Shown here piece after piece: positions 16,733 through 27,266 of a DNA stretch of 64,000 nt. Position 1 is the first letter of the stretch. The number at the start of each line of letters is the position of its first letter. A program made the position numbers and the translations under genes. The notes under the pieces were generated by a model that ran no database searches, was not told the origin of the DNA, and saw only the letters and a list, made by a program, of their open reading frames with translations. Source of the stretch: an uncultured Lachnospiraceae bacterium (GTDB lineage: Bacteria; Bacillota; Clostridia; Lachnospirales; Lachnospiraceae); the NCBI GenBank assembly GCA_958428365.1, contig CAUAFT010000005.1:1-64000 (forward strand), written 5' to 3'.

Positions 16733-17509
16733 ATGAAAACAAAAGAAAAACGGGAATCATCCTTTTTAAACAGACTGTTTACTGGAATTTCCCTGATATA
16801 CCTGTTATTGGGGATTCTGTTACTTGTGATTCCCAAGCTGCAGATGGAGTACGTCTGCTATGGGATCAGTGTCGTACTGGTTATTCTGGGAATTATTTTT
16901 ATTGTAAAATATTTTCTGACGGAATCCTATAAGAACCTGAATCAATACGGTTTTTCCATCGGAGTCTTTTTGGTTATTATCGGAATCTGTACTCTGGTGA
17001 AAAACGATCAGATGGCGAAGAGCTTTCAGCTCTATATCGGAGTCTGTATTCTGCTGACTGCCATTGTAAAGCTGCAAAATGCCATGGATCTAAAAGCGTT
17101 GAAGGACAAGGCATGGGGTGTGATCTGTATCGTCTCCATGGTTATTATGGCTTGTGCAATCATCATCATTATCAATCCGTTTTCGGATCACAATTATGAA
17201 ATTGCACTTACATATTTCAGCCTCCTCTTTGACGGAGTGATCAGTCTGTTCAGCTACAATTATCTGGCATTCCGGCTGAAACGCCATGAGAAGAGGCAGC
17301 AAAAAAAAGCGGCGGAACAACAAAAAGCCCTGGCAGAGCAGGAAGAAAATGCGGCCGATTCCGGCAGCGCGTCATCATTTGCCGAGGAGTCCCATGAGGA
17401 AGAGCCTTCTGACACTTTGCAGCAGGAAACTGTCTCAAAAACGGAGCAGAAAGCGGAAGCGATCAGGAAATACGAAGCGGATGACAATGAATTTTCGGAG
17501 CTTTTTTAG
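16733..17509 (+). CDS. DUF308 membrane protein
   Basis: A 258-aa protein with six hydrophobic segments in the first 180 residues arranged as pairs (ISLIYLLLGILLLVIP, ISVVLVILGIIFIVKY and so on), the pattern of DUF308/HdeD-type proteins, followed by a charged Gln/Glu/Ser-rich cytoplasmic tail of about 75 residues. A TATAAT at 16704-16709 suggests a local promoter with a weak -35. Ribosome site GGGAG. Function unknown; E. coli HdeD is linked to acid resistance but that need not apply here. Confidence 0.72.
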   Translation: MKTKEKRESSFLNRLFTGISLIYLLLGILLLVIPKLQMEYVCYGISVVLVILGIIFIVKYFLTESYKNLNQYGFSIGVFLVIIGICTLVKNDQMAKSFQLYIGVCILLTAIVKLQNAMDLKALKDKAWGVICIVSMVIMACAIIIIINPFSDHNYEIALTYFSLLFDGVISLFSYNYLAFRLKRHEKRQQKKAAEQQKALAEQEENAADSGSASSFAEESHEEEPSDTLQQETVSKTEQKAEAIRKYEADDNEFSELF

Positions 17510-17520
17510 AGGATTTGAAT

Positions 17521-18753
17521 ATGTATGACGTAATAGTGATCGGAGGCGGTGCGGCAGGAATGATGGCGGCAGTCAGCGCAGCCAGAGAGCAGGCATCCGT
17601 TCTGATCCTGGAACATATGAATTGCTGTGGAAAAAAGATTCTTTCCACAGGAAACGGAAGATGTAATTATACGAATAAAATGCAGGGCATCGAATATTAC
17701 AGAGGCGATGACCCTGCCTTTGTATTGCCGGCGCTGGAACAGTTCGGCTATGAGCAGACCATTGCCTTTTTTCGCAGTATCGGTATTGAGCCAAAGGAGA
17801 AAAACGGGTATGTCTATCCAAGGAGTATGCAGGCGTCCTCCGTCAGAGATGCGTTTTTCCTGGAACTGAAGCGACATTATGTGAAGATAGAAGTGAATGT
17901 GGGTATCCGTTCCATCTCACCAAAGGGGAACTGCTATGAGATTTCCACAAAAAACGGCGTTTTTCGGGGAAAGACCTGCATTCTGGCAACGGGAGGAAGA
18001 TCGGCAAAATCCACGGGAAGCGATGGAAGCGGATTCTTGTATTTGTCTCCCCTTTCCCATGAAGTGAACGATCTGACGCCTGCCCTGACCGGATTGAAAG
18101 CAGCAGAACCATTCGCAGGCAGGCTCGCCGGAATCCGCACCGAGGCGGAAGTGACTCTCTTCGTGGGGGACAGGGAGACTGCCAGGGATCGGGGCGAATT
18201 GCAGTTGACCGACTACGGGATCTCAGGGATCCCCGTATTTCAGGTCAGCCGTTTTGCCACGAAAGCTCTTAAGAAGGGGCTCACGGTAAGAGCAGAGGTG
18301 AATTTTTTCCCGGAATACTCTAAAGAGGAGGTCTTAAACCTTTTAACAGAGCGCTTTCAGAGTTTTTCTTATCGCCGTGCAGGTGAGGCGCTTATCGGGC
18401 TTTTGAACCGGAAGCTGGCGGAGGTTTTATTGGATTACGCCAAAATTCCCTTTGAGAAAAAAGCCGGATCATGCAGTAAAAAGGAACTTTTGCGTCTGAA
18501 CAGCTATCTGACTGCATGTACCTATGAGATTACGGGATCGGGAAAATTCGAGCAGTCCCAGGTCACGGCGGGAGGCGTTGTCACAAAGGAGATTCATGCG
18601 CATACCATGGAATCCAGGCTGCATCCGGGACTATACTTTGCCGGAGAGGTGATGGATGTGGATGGAATGTGCGGCGGATACAACCTGCAATGGGCGTGGA
18701 GCAGCGGCTATCTTGCCGGAAGATCGGCGGCAGAACGATGTAGGACAGTGTGA
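17521..18753 (+). CDS. HI0933/YhiN-family FAD-dependent oxidoreductase
   Basis: A 410-aa flavoprotein. FAD Rossmann motif IGGGAAGMMAA is near the N-terminus, followed by CCGKKILSTGNGRCNYTN, the hallmark of the HI0933 (YhiN/BaiN) family, and the C-terminal GEVMDVDGMCGGYNLQWAWSSG. The substrate is not established; a BaiN member was proposed in bile-acid 7-dehydroxylation, but that assignment does not transfer by homology alone. I chose ATG 17521 (AGAGGA upstream) over an in-frame TTG at 17515. It is followed 15 bp later by another FAD protein. Confidence 0.88.
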   Translation: MYDVIVIGGGAAGMMAAVSAAREQASVLILEHMNCCGKKILSTGNGRCNYTNKMQGIEYYRGDDPAFVLPALEQFGYEQTIAFFRSIGIEPKEKNGYVYPRSMQASSVRDAFFLELKRHYVKIEVNVGIRSISPKGNCYEISTKNGVFRGKTCILATGGRSAKSTGSDGSGFLYLSPLSHEVNDLTPALTGLKAAEPFAGRLAGIRTEAEVTLFVGDRETARDRGELQLTDYGISGIPVFQVSRFATKALKKGLTVRAEVNFFPEYSKEEVLNLLTERFQSFSYRRAGEALIGLLNRKLAEVLLDYAKIPFEKKAGSCSKKELLRLNSYLTACTYEITGSGKFEQSQVTAGGVVTKEIHAHTMESRLHPGLYFAGEVMDVDGMCGGYNLQWAWSSGYLAGRSAAERCRTV

Positions 18754-18768
18754 CAGACGGAGTAAAAT

Positions 18769-20367
18769 ATGATTCGAATACAACAGCTTAGAGTACCTTT
18801 AAAACATGAGAGAGCAGACATCTTAAATAAAGCGGCAAAACTTTGCAGGATCCCTGCCAAGCAGATTCAAAAAATGGAGATTGTAAAACAGTCCGTGGAC
18901 GCCCGGAAGAAAAATGAAGTATGCTATGTCTATACCGTGGATTTTTTTACGGATCAGGAGGAAAAGATCCTCAAAAAGGTTCACGATAAAAATATTATGT
19001 CAATCAAAAGAACGATCTATCATTTTCCAATGCCGGAAAAAGGGCATGTCTCTTCCAGACCCGTTATTATCGGAGCCGGTCCGGCAGGGCTTTTCTGCGC
19101 CTATGAGCTGGCAAAGGCAGGAATGTCTCCGATACTGTTGGAGCGGGGAAAATCCGTGGAGGAGCGTCAGAGGGATGTGGAAGAGTTCTGGAAAACGGGA
19201 GTGTTGAATACCGCCTCCAACGTACAGTTTGGGGAGGGCGGCGCGGGAACCTTCTCCGATGGGAAGCTGAATACTCTCGTAAAGGATCGCGAGGGACGAA
19301 GCCGCCATGTTTTAGAGACCTTTGTGGAATTTGGCGCGGACTCTGGTATTCTCTACGAAAATAAACCCCATATTGGAACAGACGTTTTAAGCCATGTGAT
19401 TGCCAACATGAGACAGGCAATCAAAGAGGCAGGAGGAGAAGTGCGTTTTTCCACAGAGGTGACGGATTTTCGGATCGAGCAGGGAAGACTGACCGGATTG
19501 GAGCTTAATAAAAACGAGTGGTTGGATACGGAGATGGCAGTCCTTGCCATCGGTCACAGTGCAAGGGATACCTTTTTGACCCTGTACCAGAGACAGATCC
19601 CCATGGAGGCGAAGGCATTTGCCGTGGGATTTCGGGTGGAGCATCCCCAGGAGATGATGAACCGGATCCAGTATAAGGGAGCAGATATGCGCTATCTAAG
19701 ACCCGCCTCCTACAAGCTGACCTCTAATTTTGAGAATGGAAGGGGCGTCTATTCTTTCTGTATGTGTCCCGGCGGTTATGTGGTGAATGCCTCCTCCGAG
19801 GAAGGACGGCTTGCCGTCAATGGGATGAGTTATCACGACAGGGCTGGGGATAACGCGAACAGCGCCATTATCGTCAGCGTGACGCCGCAGGATTTTTGCG
19901 CAGATCCGGAAAAGATGAGACATCCGCTCTGCGGGGTGGAGTTTCAAAGAAGGTTGGAAGAGAAAGCCTTTGCCATGGGAAACGGCAGGATCCCACAACA
20001 GCTTTACGGGGACTTTCGGGAAGGGAAAATCAGCTCTTCCTACGGAGAATTTGGCAGCTGTACGAAGGGACATACGGAATTTGCACCCCTTCATGAGCTT
20101 TTGCCGGAGGAGCTGACAGAGACTTTTGTGCGGGGAATGGAATATTTTCCGAGATATATTGAGGGTTATAACCGCTATGACGCGATCCTGTCGGGAATCG
20201 AGAGCCGGTCTTCCTCTCCGGTGCGGATCCGAAGAGATGCGTTTTTTGAGAGTGAAGTGAAGGGGATCTATCCCTGTGGTGAGGGCGCCGGATATGCCGG
20301 AGGGATCATGTCGGCGGCAATGGACGGGATGAAGGTGGCGGAGGCCATTGTGAGATCTCAGTGTTAG
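18769..20367 (+). CDS. COG2509-type FAD-dependent dehydrogenase
   Basis: A 532-aa protein of the uncharacterised FAD-dependent dehydrogenase group COG2509. An N-terminal RNA-binding-like or ferredoxin-like region of about 90 residues precedes the FAD motif IIGAGPAGLFCAYELA, then NVQFGEGGAGTFSDGKLNT, a family hallmark, and C-terminal GEGAGYAGGIMSAAMDG. It probably shares an operon with the HI0933-type gene upstream and mutS downstream. Physiological substrate unknown. Confidence 0.85.
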   Translation: MIRIQQLRVPLKHERADILNKAAKLCRIPAKQIQKMEIVKQSVDARKKNEVCYVYTVDFFTDQEEKILKKVHDKNIMSIKRTIYHFPMPEKGHVSSRPVIIGAGPAGLFCAYELAKAGMSPILLERGKSVEERQRDVEEFWKTGVLNTASNVQFGEGGAGTFSDGKLNTLVKDREGRSRHVLETFVEFGADSGILYENKPHIGTDVLSHVIANMRQAIKEAGGEVRFSTEVTDFRIEQGRLTGLELNKNEWLDTEMAVLAIGHSARDTFLTLYQRQIPMEAKAFAVGFRVEHPQEMMNRIQYKGADMRYLRPASYKLTSNFENGRGVYSFCMCPGGYVVNASSEEGRLAVNGMSYHDRAGDNANSAIIVSVTPQDFCADPEKMRHPLCGVEFQRRLEEKAFAMGNGRIPQQLYGDFREGKISSSYGEFGSCTKGHTEFAPLHELLPEELTETFVRGMEYFPRYIEGYNRYDAILSGIESRSSSPVRIRRDAFFESEVKGIYPCGEGAGYAGGIMSAAMDGMKVAEAIVRSQC

Positions 20368-20394
20368 ATTATTTAGAATGGAAGGTAGGAAGAA

Positions 20395-23040
20395 GTGGCA
20401 GAATATTCACCAATGATGCAGCATTATCTACAGATGAAGGAAGAATATAAGGATTGCATTTTATTTTACCGTCTCGGAGACTTTTATGAGATGTTCTTTG
20501 AGGATGCCAAGATCGTATCGAAGGAGCTGGAGCTGACGCTGACGGGAAAGAGCTGTGGGCAGGAGGAGCGGGCGCCCATGTGCGGGATTCCGTTTCATGC
20601 TTATGAGAGTTATATGAACAGGCTGGTGGAAAAAGGGTATAAGGTTGCGATCTGCGAGCAGATGGAAGATCCAAAGCAGGCGAAGGGGATGGTGAAACGT
20701 GAGGTCATCCGGGTCGTGACGCCGGGAACAAATATCAACGAACAGGCGTTGGAGGATGGAAAGAATAATTATATTATGTGCATTGTTGCCATTGCGGATC
20801 GGTTTGGAATTGCCACGGCGGATGTGACCACGGGAGATTTTTTTGTGACCGAGGTGGACAGCGAGCGGAAGCTGATGGATGAGATCTATAAGTTCTCTCC
20901 TACGGAGGTGATCTGCAACGAGGCTCTTTTCATGAGCGGACTGGATATGGAGGATCTGAAGAACCGGATGGGGATCGTACTCTATTCCCTGGAGAACTGG
21001 TATTTTGACGATACGCTCTGCGAGAATACGTTGAAAGAGCATTTTCATGTGAATTCTTTGGAAGGGCTGGGACTGGTGGACTTCGACTGCGGAGTTCTGG
21101 CGTCCGGGGCGCTTTTGAAATATCTTCTTGAGACGCAGAAGAACTCTCTGGAGCATATGTCGGCGATCCATCCCTATGTCACGGGAAAATTCATGATCCT
21201 GGACAGCTCCACGAGAAGAAATCTGGAGCTGGTGGAGACGCTGCGGGAAAAATCGAAGAGGGGCTCTCTGCTCTGGGTGCTGGATAAGACGAAGACGGCG
21301 ATGGGAGCGAGAACGCTGCGCTCCTACGTGGAACAACCGTTAATTGAAAAGGAGGCCATCAATAAACGGCTGGACGCCATCCAGGAGCTGAATCAAAGAG
21401 TGATAGACCGGGAGGAACTGCGGGAATACCTGAATCCGGTTTACGATCTGGAACGGCTTTTGACAAGGATTACATACCAGACGGCAAATCCCAGAGATCT
21501 CATCGCATTTAAGAGTTCCATTGGAATGATCCCACATATCAGACAGATCCTGACGGACTTCCAATCGGAGGAGATCCAGGCTCTCTGTCAGGATATGGAT
21601 ACCTTAGAAGATCTGTATACCCTGATCGACGAGGCGATCGAGGAGGATCCGCCCATCATTGTGCGGGAGGGCGGAATCTTAAAAGACGGTTATCACGAAG
21701 AAGTGGACAAGCTGCGCCAGGCAAAGACGGAGGGAAAGACCTGGCTGGTGGAGCTTGAGACCAAAGAACGGGAAAAGACCGGGATCAAGAATCTGAAGAT
21801 CAAATTCAACAAGGTATTCGGTTATTATCTGGAAGTCACCAACTCCTTTAAAGATCTGGTGCCGGATTATTATACGAGAAAACAGACTTTAACCAACGCG
21901 GAACGCTACATCACGCCGGAGTTAAAAGAAATGGAGGATATGATCCTGGGGGCTGAGGATAAGCTGGTACAATTGGAATACGAGCTTTTCCGTCAGGTCA
22001 GAGAGCGGATCGCTGAAAATGTAGTCCGTATCCAGAAAACAGCAAAGGCAGTGGCGAAAATCGACGTGTTTGCCTCCCTGGCGGTGGTATCGGAGCAGAA
22101 TCATTACTGCCGCCCGAAATTAAATGAATCGGGACGGATCCACATCAAAGACGGCAGACATCCGGTGGTGGAGAAAATGATTACCAACGACATGTTCATT
22201 GCCAATGATACCTTCCTGGACAACCACAAAAACCGGATATCTGTCATCACGGGACCGAATATGGCGGGAAAATCCACCTATATGCGTCAGACGGCGCTGA
22301 TCGTTCTCATGGCGCAGATCGGCTGCTTCGTTCCGGCGGAGTCGGCGGATATCGGCATTGTGGACCGAATTTTTACCAGGGTGGGAGCCTCGGACGATCT
22401 GGCTTCCGGGCAGAGTACCTTTATGGTGGAGATGACGGAGGTTGCAAACATCCTGCGCAACGCCACGGGAAACAGCCTCCTGATCCTGGACGAGATCGGA
22501 CGGGGAACCTCCACCTTCGACGGACTCAGCATCGCCTGGGCTGTGGTGGAGCATATCAGCAATCCAAAGATGCTGGGAGCCAAGACCCTGTTCGCCACCC
22601 ACTACCATGAGTTGACAGAATTGGAGGGGAAGCTGGACAATGTAAACAATTACTGTATTGCCGTCAAGGAAAAAGGCGACGATATCGTATTTTTGCGAAA
22701 GATCGTAAAAGGCGGGGCAGATAAGAGCTACGGCATCCAGGTGGCAAAGCTGGCGGGCGTGCCGGAACCCGTGATCGAGCGGGCGAAGGAGATTGCCGAG
22801 GAACTGAGCCGCCATGATATTGCGGACTTTGCAAAAAAGATCGGCGATTCCAAATCCTCCTCTAAAAAGAAGAAAGAACATCTGGACGAGGTGGATCTGA
22901 CACAGATGTCTCTGTTTGACACGGTAAAAGACGACGATATCATCAAAGAGCTTCAGGACATTGACGTGGGAAATCTGACGCCCATCGAAGCCTTAAATAA
23001 ATTATACGAGCTGCAAAACAGACTGAAAAACCGCTGGTAA
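20395..23040 (+). CDS. mutS: DNA mismatch repair protein MutS
   Basis: An 881-aa mismatch-recognition ATPase of full length. It starts with GTG (TAGGA upstream) and MAEYSPMMQHYLQMK. The mismatch-wedging Phe-x-Glu motif is present (FYEMFFEDA), followed by connector, lever and clamp domains; the C-terminal ATPase carries Walker A GPNMAGKST and Walker B LLILDEIGRGTST, and the tail has the C-terminal helix region. mutL follows 15 bp downstream, the standard mutSL order. Confidence 0.98.
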   Translation: MAEYSPMMQHYLQMKEEYKDCILFYRLGDFYEMFFEDAKIVSKELELTLTGKSCGQEERAPMCGIPFHAYESYMNRLVEKGYKVAICEQMEDPKQAKGMVKREVIRVVTPGTNINEQALEDGKNNYIMCIVAIADRFGIATADVTTGDFFVTEVDSERKLMDEIYKFSPTEVICNEALFMSGLDMEDLKNRMGIVLYSLENWYFDDTLCENTLKEHFHVNSLEGLGLVDFDCGVLASGALLKYLLETQKNSLEHMSAIHPYVTGKFMILDSSTRRNLELVETLREKSKRGSLLWVLDKTKTAMGARTLRSYVEQPLIEKEAINKRLDAIQELNQRVIDREELREYLNPVYDLERLLTRITYQTANPRDLIAFKSSIGMIPHIRQILTDFQSEEIQALCQDMDTLEDLYTLIDEAIEEDPPIIVREGGILKDGYHEEVDKLRQAKTEGKTWLVELETKEREKTGIKNLKIKFNKVFGYYLEVTNSFKDLVPDYYTRKQTLTNAERYITPELKEMEDMILGAEDKLVQLEYELFRQVRERIAENVVRIQKTAKAVAKIDVFASLAVVSEQNHYCRPKLNESGRIHIKDGRHPVVEKMITNDMFIANDTFLDNHKNRISVITGPNMAGKSTYMRQTALIVLMAQIGCFVPAESADIGIVDRIFTRVGASDDLASGQSTFMVEMTEVANILRNATGNSLLILDEIGRGTSTFDGLSIAWAVVEHISNPKMLGAKTLFATHYHELTELEGKLDNVNNYCIAVKEKGDDIVFLRKIVKGGADKSYGIQVAKLAGVPEPVIERAKEIAEELSRHDIADFAKKIGDSKSSSKKKKEHLDEVDLTQMSLFDTVKDDDIIKELQDIDVGNLTPIEALNKLYELQNRLKNRW

Positions 23041-23055
23041 CAGAAAGGAGAAGCT

Positions 23056-24918
23056 ATGCCGGGAATACACTTATTGGAACAGTCCACCATAGATAAAATT
23101 GCCGCCGGAGAGGTAGTGGAACGCCCGTCCTCCGTAGTCAAGGAGTTGGTAGAGAACGCCATAGACGCCGGGGCGACAGCCATTACCGTAGAGATCAAGG
23201 ACGGTGGAATCTCCTTTATCCGTATCACGGACAACGGTTGCGGAATCGACAAAAGTGAGATTCCCATGGCATTTTTGCGCCATTCCACCAGCAAGATACG
23301 AACGGTGGAAGATCTCATGACCGTTTCCTCCCTGGGATTTCGCGGGGAGGCTCTTTCCAGTATCGCGGCAGTTTCCCAGGTGGAGCTAATCACAAAGCCA
23401 ACGGATGCGCTGACGGGAAGCCGATATGTCATCGAAGGATCCCAGGAGATCAAATTAGAAGAGGTGGGGGCGCCAAACGGAACCACCTTTTTAGTCCGAA
23501 ACCTCTTTTATAACACGCCTGCAAGACAGAAGTTCCTAAAATCTCCCCAGACGGAAGCCTCCTATATCAATGATTTCATGGAACGGCTGGCGCTCTCCAG
23601 ACCGGATATCTCTTTTCAATTTATCGTCAATAACCAGCCAAAACTCGCCACCTCCGGCAGCGGGGATCTCAAGGAAGTCATTTACCGGATCTATGGCAGG
23701 GATATTTCCATGAATCTCATTGAGGTGCATCGGGAATGCGAATTTTTGCAGTTGGATGGTTATATTGGAAAACCCATTATCTCCAGAGGAAACCGCAATT
23801 TCGAGAGTTATTTTATCAACGGCAGGTACATTAAGAGCAGCCTGGTCTCCAAGGGGATCGAGGACGCTTACAAGCTTCATCTGATGCAGCACCAGTTCCC
23901 ATTTACAGTGCTGAATCTGCAAATGGACGGTTCGCTTTTGGACGTCAATGTTCACCCAGCGAAGATGGAACTACGGTTTTCCAACGGACGGGCGGTCTAT
24001 GAATTTCTGACAGAGAGCGTACAGGAGGCGTTGAGCCACAAAGATTTTATTCCTGAGGTGGAGATCGGCGTCAAAAAAGATCATTCGGAAGAAAAAGCTG
24101 CAAAGACGGTCAAACCCCAGAACAAGCCCAAGGCAATGCCGGAACCTTTCGAAACCAAACGGATCCAACAGTTAAAAGAAGAGCAGGAGCAAAGAATAGA
24201 TCCGATTCATAGATCTGATATGGACCATATTACGGAACCTGTCCGCAAGCCGGCTGATGACGTCTATATCCCAACAGGCGAGCAGCTTACGCTGCGGGAA
24301 ACTTCCGCCTATGAGGAACATTTTTTAGCCCAGGACGCAAGGGCAAGACATCAGGTCATCGGTCAGGTCTTTGAGACCTACTGGCTGGTACAGTTCGAGG
24401 ATAAGCTCTTTATCATCGACCAGCACGCCGCCCACGAAAAGGTTCTCTTCGAGCGGACTATGCGGGATTTTCGGAAAAAAGAATTTACCTCCCAGCAGCT
24501 TTCCCCTCCCATGGTGGTAAGCCTGAATATGAGAGAGGAAGAATTGTTAAAAAAATATCAATCAGAATTTGAAAAACTGGGATATGAGATCGAATCCTTC
24601 GGCGGGAAGGAGTATTCCATCTGTGCCGTTCCGGGTAACCTCTACAATCTCAACGAAAAGCAGCTCTTCATTGAGATGCTAGACGAGCTTTCTGAGGAGA
24701 GCGGTGCCAAAACCAGCGACGCCATCACGGAGAAGATCGCATCCATGTCCTGCAAGGCGGCGGTAAAGGGAAACCAGCGGCTCTCACGAGCGGAGATCGA
24801 GCACCTCATCGACGAGCTTCTGACCTGTGAAAATCCCTATCAATGCCCTCACGGAAGGCCTACCATCATTTCCATGACAAAATATGAGTTAGAAAAGAAG
24901 TTTAAGAGGATCGTATAA
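23056..24918 (+). CDS. mutL: DNA mismatch repair protein MutL
   Basis: A 620-aa GHKL ATPase that couples MutS to strand incision. N-terminal ATPase motifs IAAGEVVERPSSVVKELVENAIDAGA, DNGCGI and GFRGEAL are complete, and the linker is Glu/Lys/Pro-rich (about 330-420). The C-terminal domain carries the endonuclease motif DQHAAHEKVLFE (the DQHAx2Ex4E type) and SCKAAVKGNQ, so this MutL is of the nicking type expected where MutH is absent. Ribosome site AAAGGAG. Confidence 0.97.
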   Translation: MPGIHLLEQSTIDKIAAGEVVERPSSVVKELVENAIDAGATAITVEIKDGGISFIRITDNGCGIDKSEIPMAFLRHSTSKIRTVEDLMTVSSLGFRGEALSSIAAVSQVELITKPTDALTGSRYVIEGSQEIKLEEVGAPNGTTFLVRNLFYNTPARQKFLKSPQTEASYINDFMERLALSRPDISFQFIVNNQPKLATSGSGDLKEVIYRIYGRDISMNLIEVHRECEFLQLDGYIGKPIISRGNRNFESYFINGRYIKSSLVSKGIEDAYKLHLMQHQFPFTVLNLQMDGSLLDVNVHPAKMELRFSNGRAVYEFLTESVQEALSHKDFIPEVEIGVKKDHSEEKAAKTVKPQNKPKAMPEPFETKRIQQLKEEQEQRIDPIHRSDMDHITEPVRKPADDVYIPTGEQLTLRETSAYEEHFLAQDARARHQVIGQVFETYWLVQFEDKLFIIDQHAAHEKVLFERTMRDFRKKEFTSQQLSPPMVVSLNMREEELLKKYQSEFEKLGYEIESFGGKEYSICAVPGNLYNLNEKQLFIEMLDELSEESGAKTSDAITEKIASMSCKAAVKGNQRLSRAEIEHLIDELLTCENPYQCPHGRPTIISMTKYELEKKFKRIV

Positions 24919-24922
24919 CATC

Positions 24923-25885
24923 ATGACAGAACAGAATCAAAACAGACCGCCCCTGGTGATCCTGACCGGTCCCACAGCCGTGGGAAAATCCGAATTGTCC
25001 ATCGCGCTGGCAAAGGAGATCGGCGGCGCTATCATATCGGCGGATTCCATGCAGGTATACCGCTATATGGATATCGGCTCCGCAAAGATTACAGAACAGG
25101 AAATGCAGGGGATCCCACATTATCTCATCGACGAATTTATGCCTGACGAGGAGTTCAATGTGGTAAAATTCCAGGAATATGCTAAGCGCTACCTGAAAGA
25201 GATCTATGAAAAAGGACAGATTCCCATTCTGGTGGGGGGCACCGGGTTCTATATCCAGGCAGTCTTATATGACATTGATTTTACCACGGAAAAGGAAGAC
25301 AGCGCTTACAGAGAAGAACTGGAAACCCTGGCAAAGGAACGGGGCGCCGTGTACCTGCATGAGCAGCTTCAGAAGGTGGACCCGGCGTCGGCCAAGGCGA
25401 TTCATCCCAACAACATAAAGCGGGTGATACGTGCGTTGGAGTTCTATGAAAAGACCGGGACAAAAATTTCCGCACACAACGAGGCGGAGCGGCAAAAAAA
25501 GAGTCCCTATAACTTTGCCTACTTCGTGTTAAACGATCATCGGGAGCGCATTTATGAGCGGATCGACGTTCGGGTGGACAATATGCTGAAAGCCGGGTTG
25601 GTCGGAGAAGTCACCCGGCTCAAAGAAATGGGATACACCAGGGATATGGTCTCCATGCAGGGACTGGGATACAAAGAGATCTTAGATTACCTGGACGGGC
25701 GGGTCACTCTGGAGGAAGCCGTCTATATTCTGAAACGGGATACACGACATTTTGCCAAACGCCAACTCACCTGGTTTCGCAGGGAAAAAGAGGTGCAATG
25801 GATCGATAAGAGCCAATTTGGTTACAACGATGAAAAAATTCTGAATGAGATGAAAAAAGAATTAAAGGAAAGAGGAATCCTATGA
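24923..25885 (+). CDS. miaA: tRNA dimethylallyltransferase
   Basis: A 320-aa isopentenyl transferase that modifies A37 of tRNAs reading UNN codons using dimethylallyl diphosphate. P-loop GPTAVGKSELS near residue 16, the DSMQVYRYMDIGSAK motif, and GGTGFYIQAVLYDIDF are clear. It begins 4 bp after mutL and overlaps the next gene by 4 bp (ATGA). In many Clostridia and Bacilli hfq follows miaA; here it does not. Confidence 0.97.
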   Translation: MTEQNQNRPPLVILTGPTAVGKSELSIALAKEIGGAIISADSMQVYRYMDIGSAKITEQEMQGIPHYLIDEFMPDEEFNVVKFQEYAKRYLKEIYEKGQIPILVGGTGFYIQAVLYDIDFTTEKEDSAYREELETLAKERGAVYLHEQLQKVDPASAKAIHPNNIKRVIRALEFYEKTGTKISAHNEAERQKKSPYNFAYFVLNDHRERIYERIDVRVDNMLKAGLVGEVTRLKEMGYTRDMVSMQGLGYKEILDYLDGRVTLEEAVYILKRDTRHFAKRQLTWFRREKEVQWIDKSQFGYNDEKILNEMKKELKERGIL

Positions 25886-27195
25886 GCATACAAAACATGA
25901 CGGAAGAAATGATGAAACAACAATATCTCGATATGGGAATCAGCGGTGAGGTCTATGACTTCGGACATTCCATCGAAGCGGGCTTGAAAGAGCGGTTCGC
26001 ACAGATCGACAAAAGAGCCGAGTACAATCAGCTCAAGGTCATCCGCGCCATGCAGAAGAACCGGGTCAGCGCCGAATGCTTCAACACCTCCAGCGGCTAC
26101 GGCTATAACGATCTGGGACGCGACACCTTAGAGCAGGTCTACGCGGATGTGTTCCATGCCGAGGACGCCCTGGTACGTCCCCAGATCACCTGCGGAACCC
26201 ACGCCCTGGCGCTGGCTTTGATGTCAAATCTAAGACCGGGAGATGAGCTTCTCTCTCCGGTGGGGAAGCCTTACGACACCTTAGAGGAGGTCATCGGCAT
26301 CCGTCCTTCCAAAGGATCCCTGGCAGAATACGGGGTAACTTACCGCCAGGTGGATCTGCTGGCGGATGGTTCCTTCGATTTTGAAAATATTAAAAGATCC
26401 ATTAATAATCAGACGAAACTTGTTACTATTCAGCGTTCCAAGGGATATCAGACCCGTCCAACCCTCTCAGTGGAGCGGATCGGAGAGCTGATTTCCTTTA
26501 TTAAGAGCATCAAACCGGATGTGATCTGTATGGTGGACAACTGTTACGGAGAATTTGTAGAGGAGAGGGAACCTATTGAAGTGGGAGCGGACATGATCGT
26601 GGGATCTCTGATCAAAAATCCCGGCGGCGGACTGGCTCCCATTGGAGGCTATATTGCCGGGAAAAAGGAATGTGTGGAGAACGCCGCTTACCGCCTGACC
26701 TCTCCGGGACTTGGAAAAGAGGTGGGAGCCTCCCTTGGCGTGATCCAGTCCTTCTATCAGGGGCTGTTCCAGGCGCCCGTGGTGACAGCCGGAGCGTTGA
26801 AGGGAGCCATCTTTGCGGCAAATATCTATGAAAGACTGGGATTTGAGGTGGTTCCAAATGGAACGGAATCGAGACATGATATCATCCAGGCTGTTACCTT
26901 GAACACCCCGGAACGCCTCATCGCTTTCTGTCAGGGGATCCAGACCGCAGCCCCGGTGGATTCCTATGTCGCTCCGGAACCCTGGGACATGCCGGGATAC
27001 GACGCGCAGGTCATCATGGCGGCAGGCGCTTTTGTGCAGGGTTCCTCCATTGAGCTGAGTGCCGACGGACCCTTAAAACCTCCTTACGCCGTCTATTTTC
27101 AGGGCGGTCTGACCTGGTATCACGCAAAACTTGGGATTCTTTGGTCTTTACAAAAACTTTACGAAGGAAACCTTGTAGACAAAACAAGGATGTGA
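25882..27195 (+). CDS. ynbB: Methionine gamma-lyase family PLP enzyme (YnbB/aluminium resistance type)
   Basis: A 437-aa fold-type I PLP enzyme of the Cys/Met-metabolism superfamily, in the group annotated as aluminium resistance protein or YnbB. Visible: cofactor-binding region RPQITCGTHALALAL, the aspartate motif MVDNCYGEF, and the presumed Schiff-base lysine in VGSLIKNPGGG. It overlaps miaA by 4 bp, and miaA-ynbB linkage is conserved across Firmicutes. True substrate unproven. Confidence 0.87.
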   Translation: MSIQNMTEEMMKQQYLDMGISGEVYDFGHSIEAGLKERFAQIDKRAEYNQLKVIRAMQKNRVSAECFNTSSGYGYNDLGRDTLEQVYADVFHAEDALVRPQITCGTHALALALMSNLRPGDELLSPVGKPYDTLEEVIGIRPSKGSLAEYGVTYRQVDLLADGSFDFENIKRSINNQTKLVTIQRSKGYQTRPTLSVERIGELISFIKSIKPDVICMVDNCYGEFVEEREPIEVGADMIVGSLIKNPGGGLAPIGGYIAGKKECVENAAYRLTSPGLGKEVGASLGVIQSFYQGLFQAPVVTAGALKGAIFAANIYERLGFEVVPNGTESRHDIIQAVTLNTPERLIAFCQGIQTAAPVDSYVAPEPWDMPGYDAQVIMAAGAFVQGSSIELSADGPLKPPYAVYFQGGLTWYHAKLGILWSLQKLYEGNLVDKTRM

Positions 27196-27201
27196 TAATA
27201 T
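27173..27201 (+). promoter_or_regulatory. Promoter of radC
   Basis: TTGTAG (27173-27178), 17-nt spacer, TAATAT (27196-27201), overlapping the end of ynbB; radC starts at 27267 after AAAGGA. Confidence 0.5.
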
Positions 27202-27266
27202 AAGTTATATGTTTTACAGTCGACGAGTTTACATAAATTGCTGTTAGAGAGAGTAGAAAGGAATTT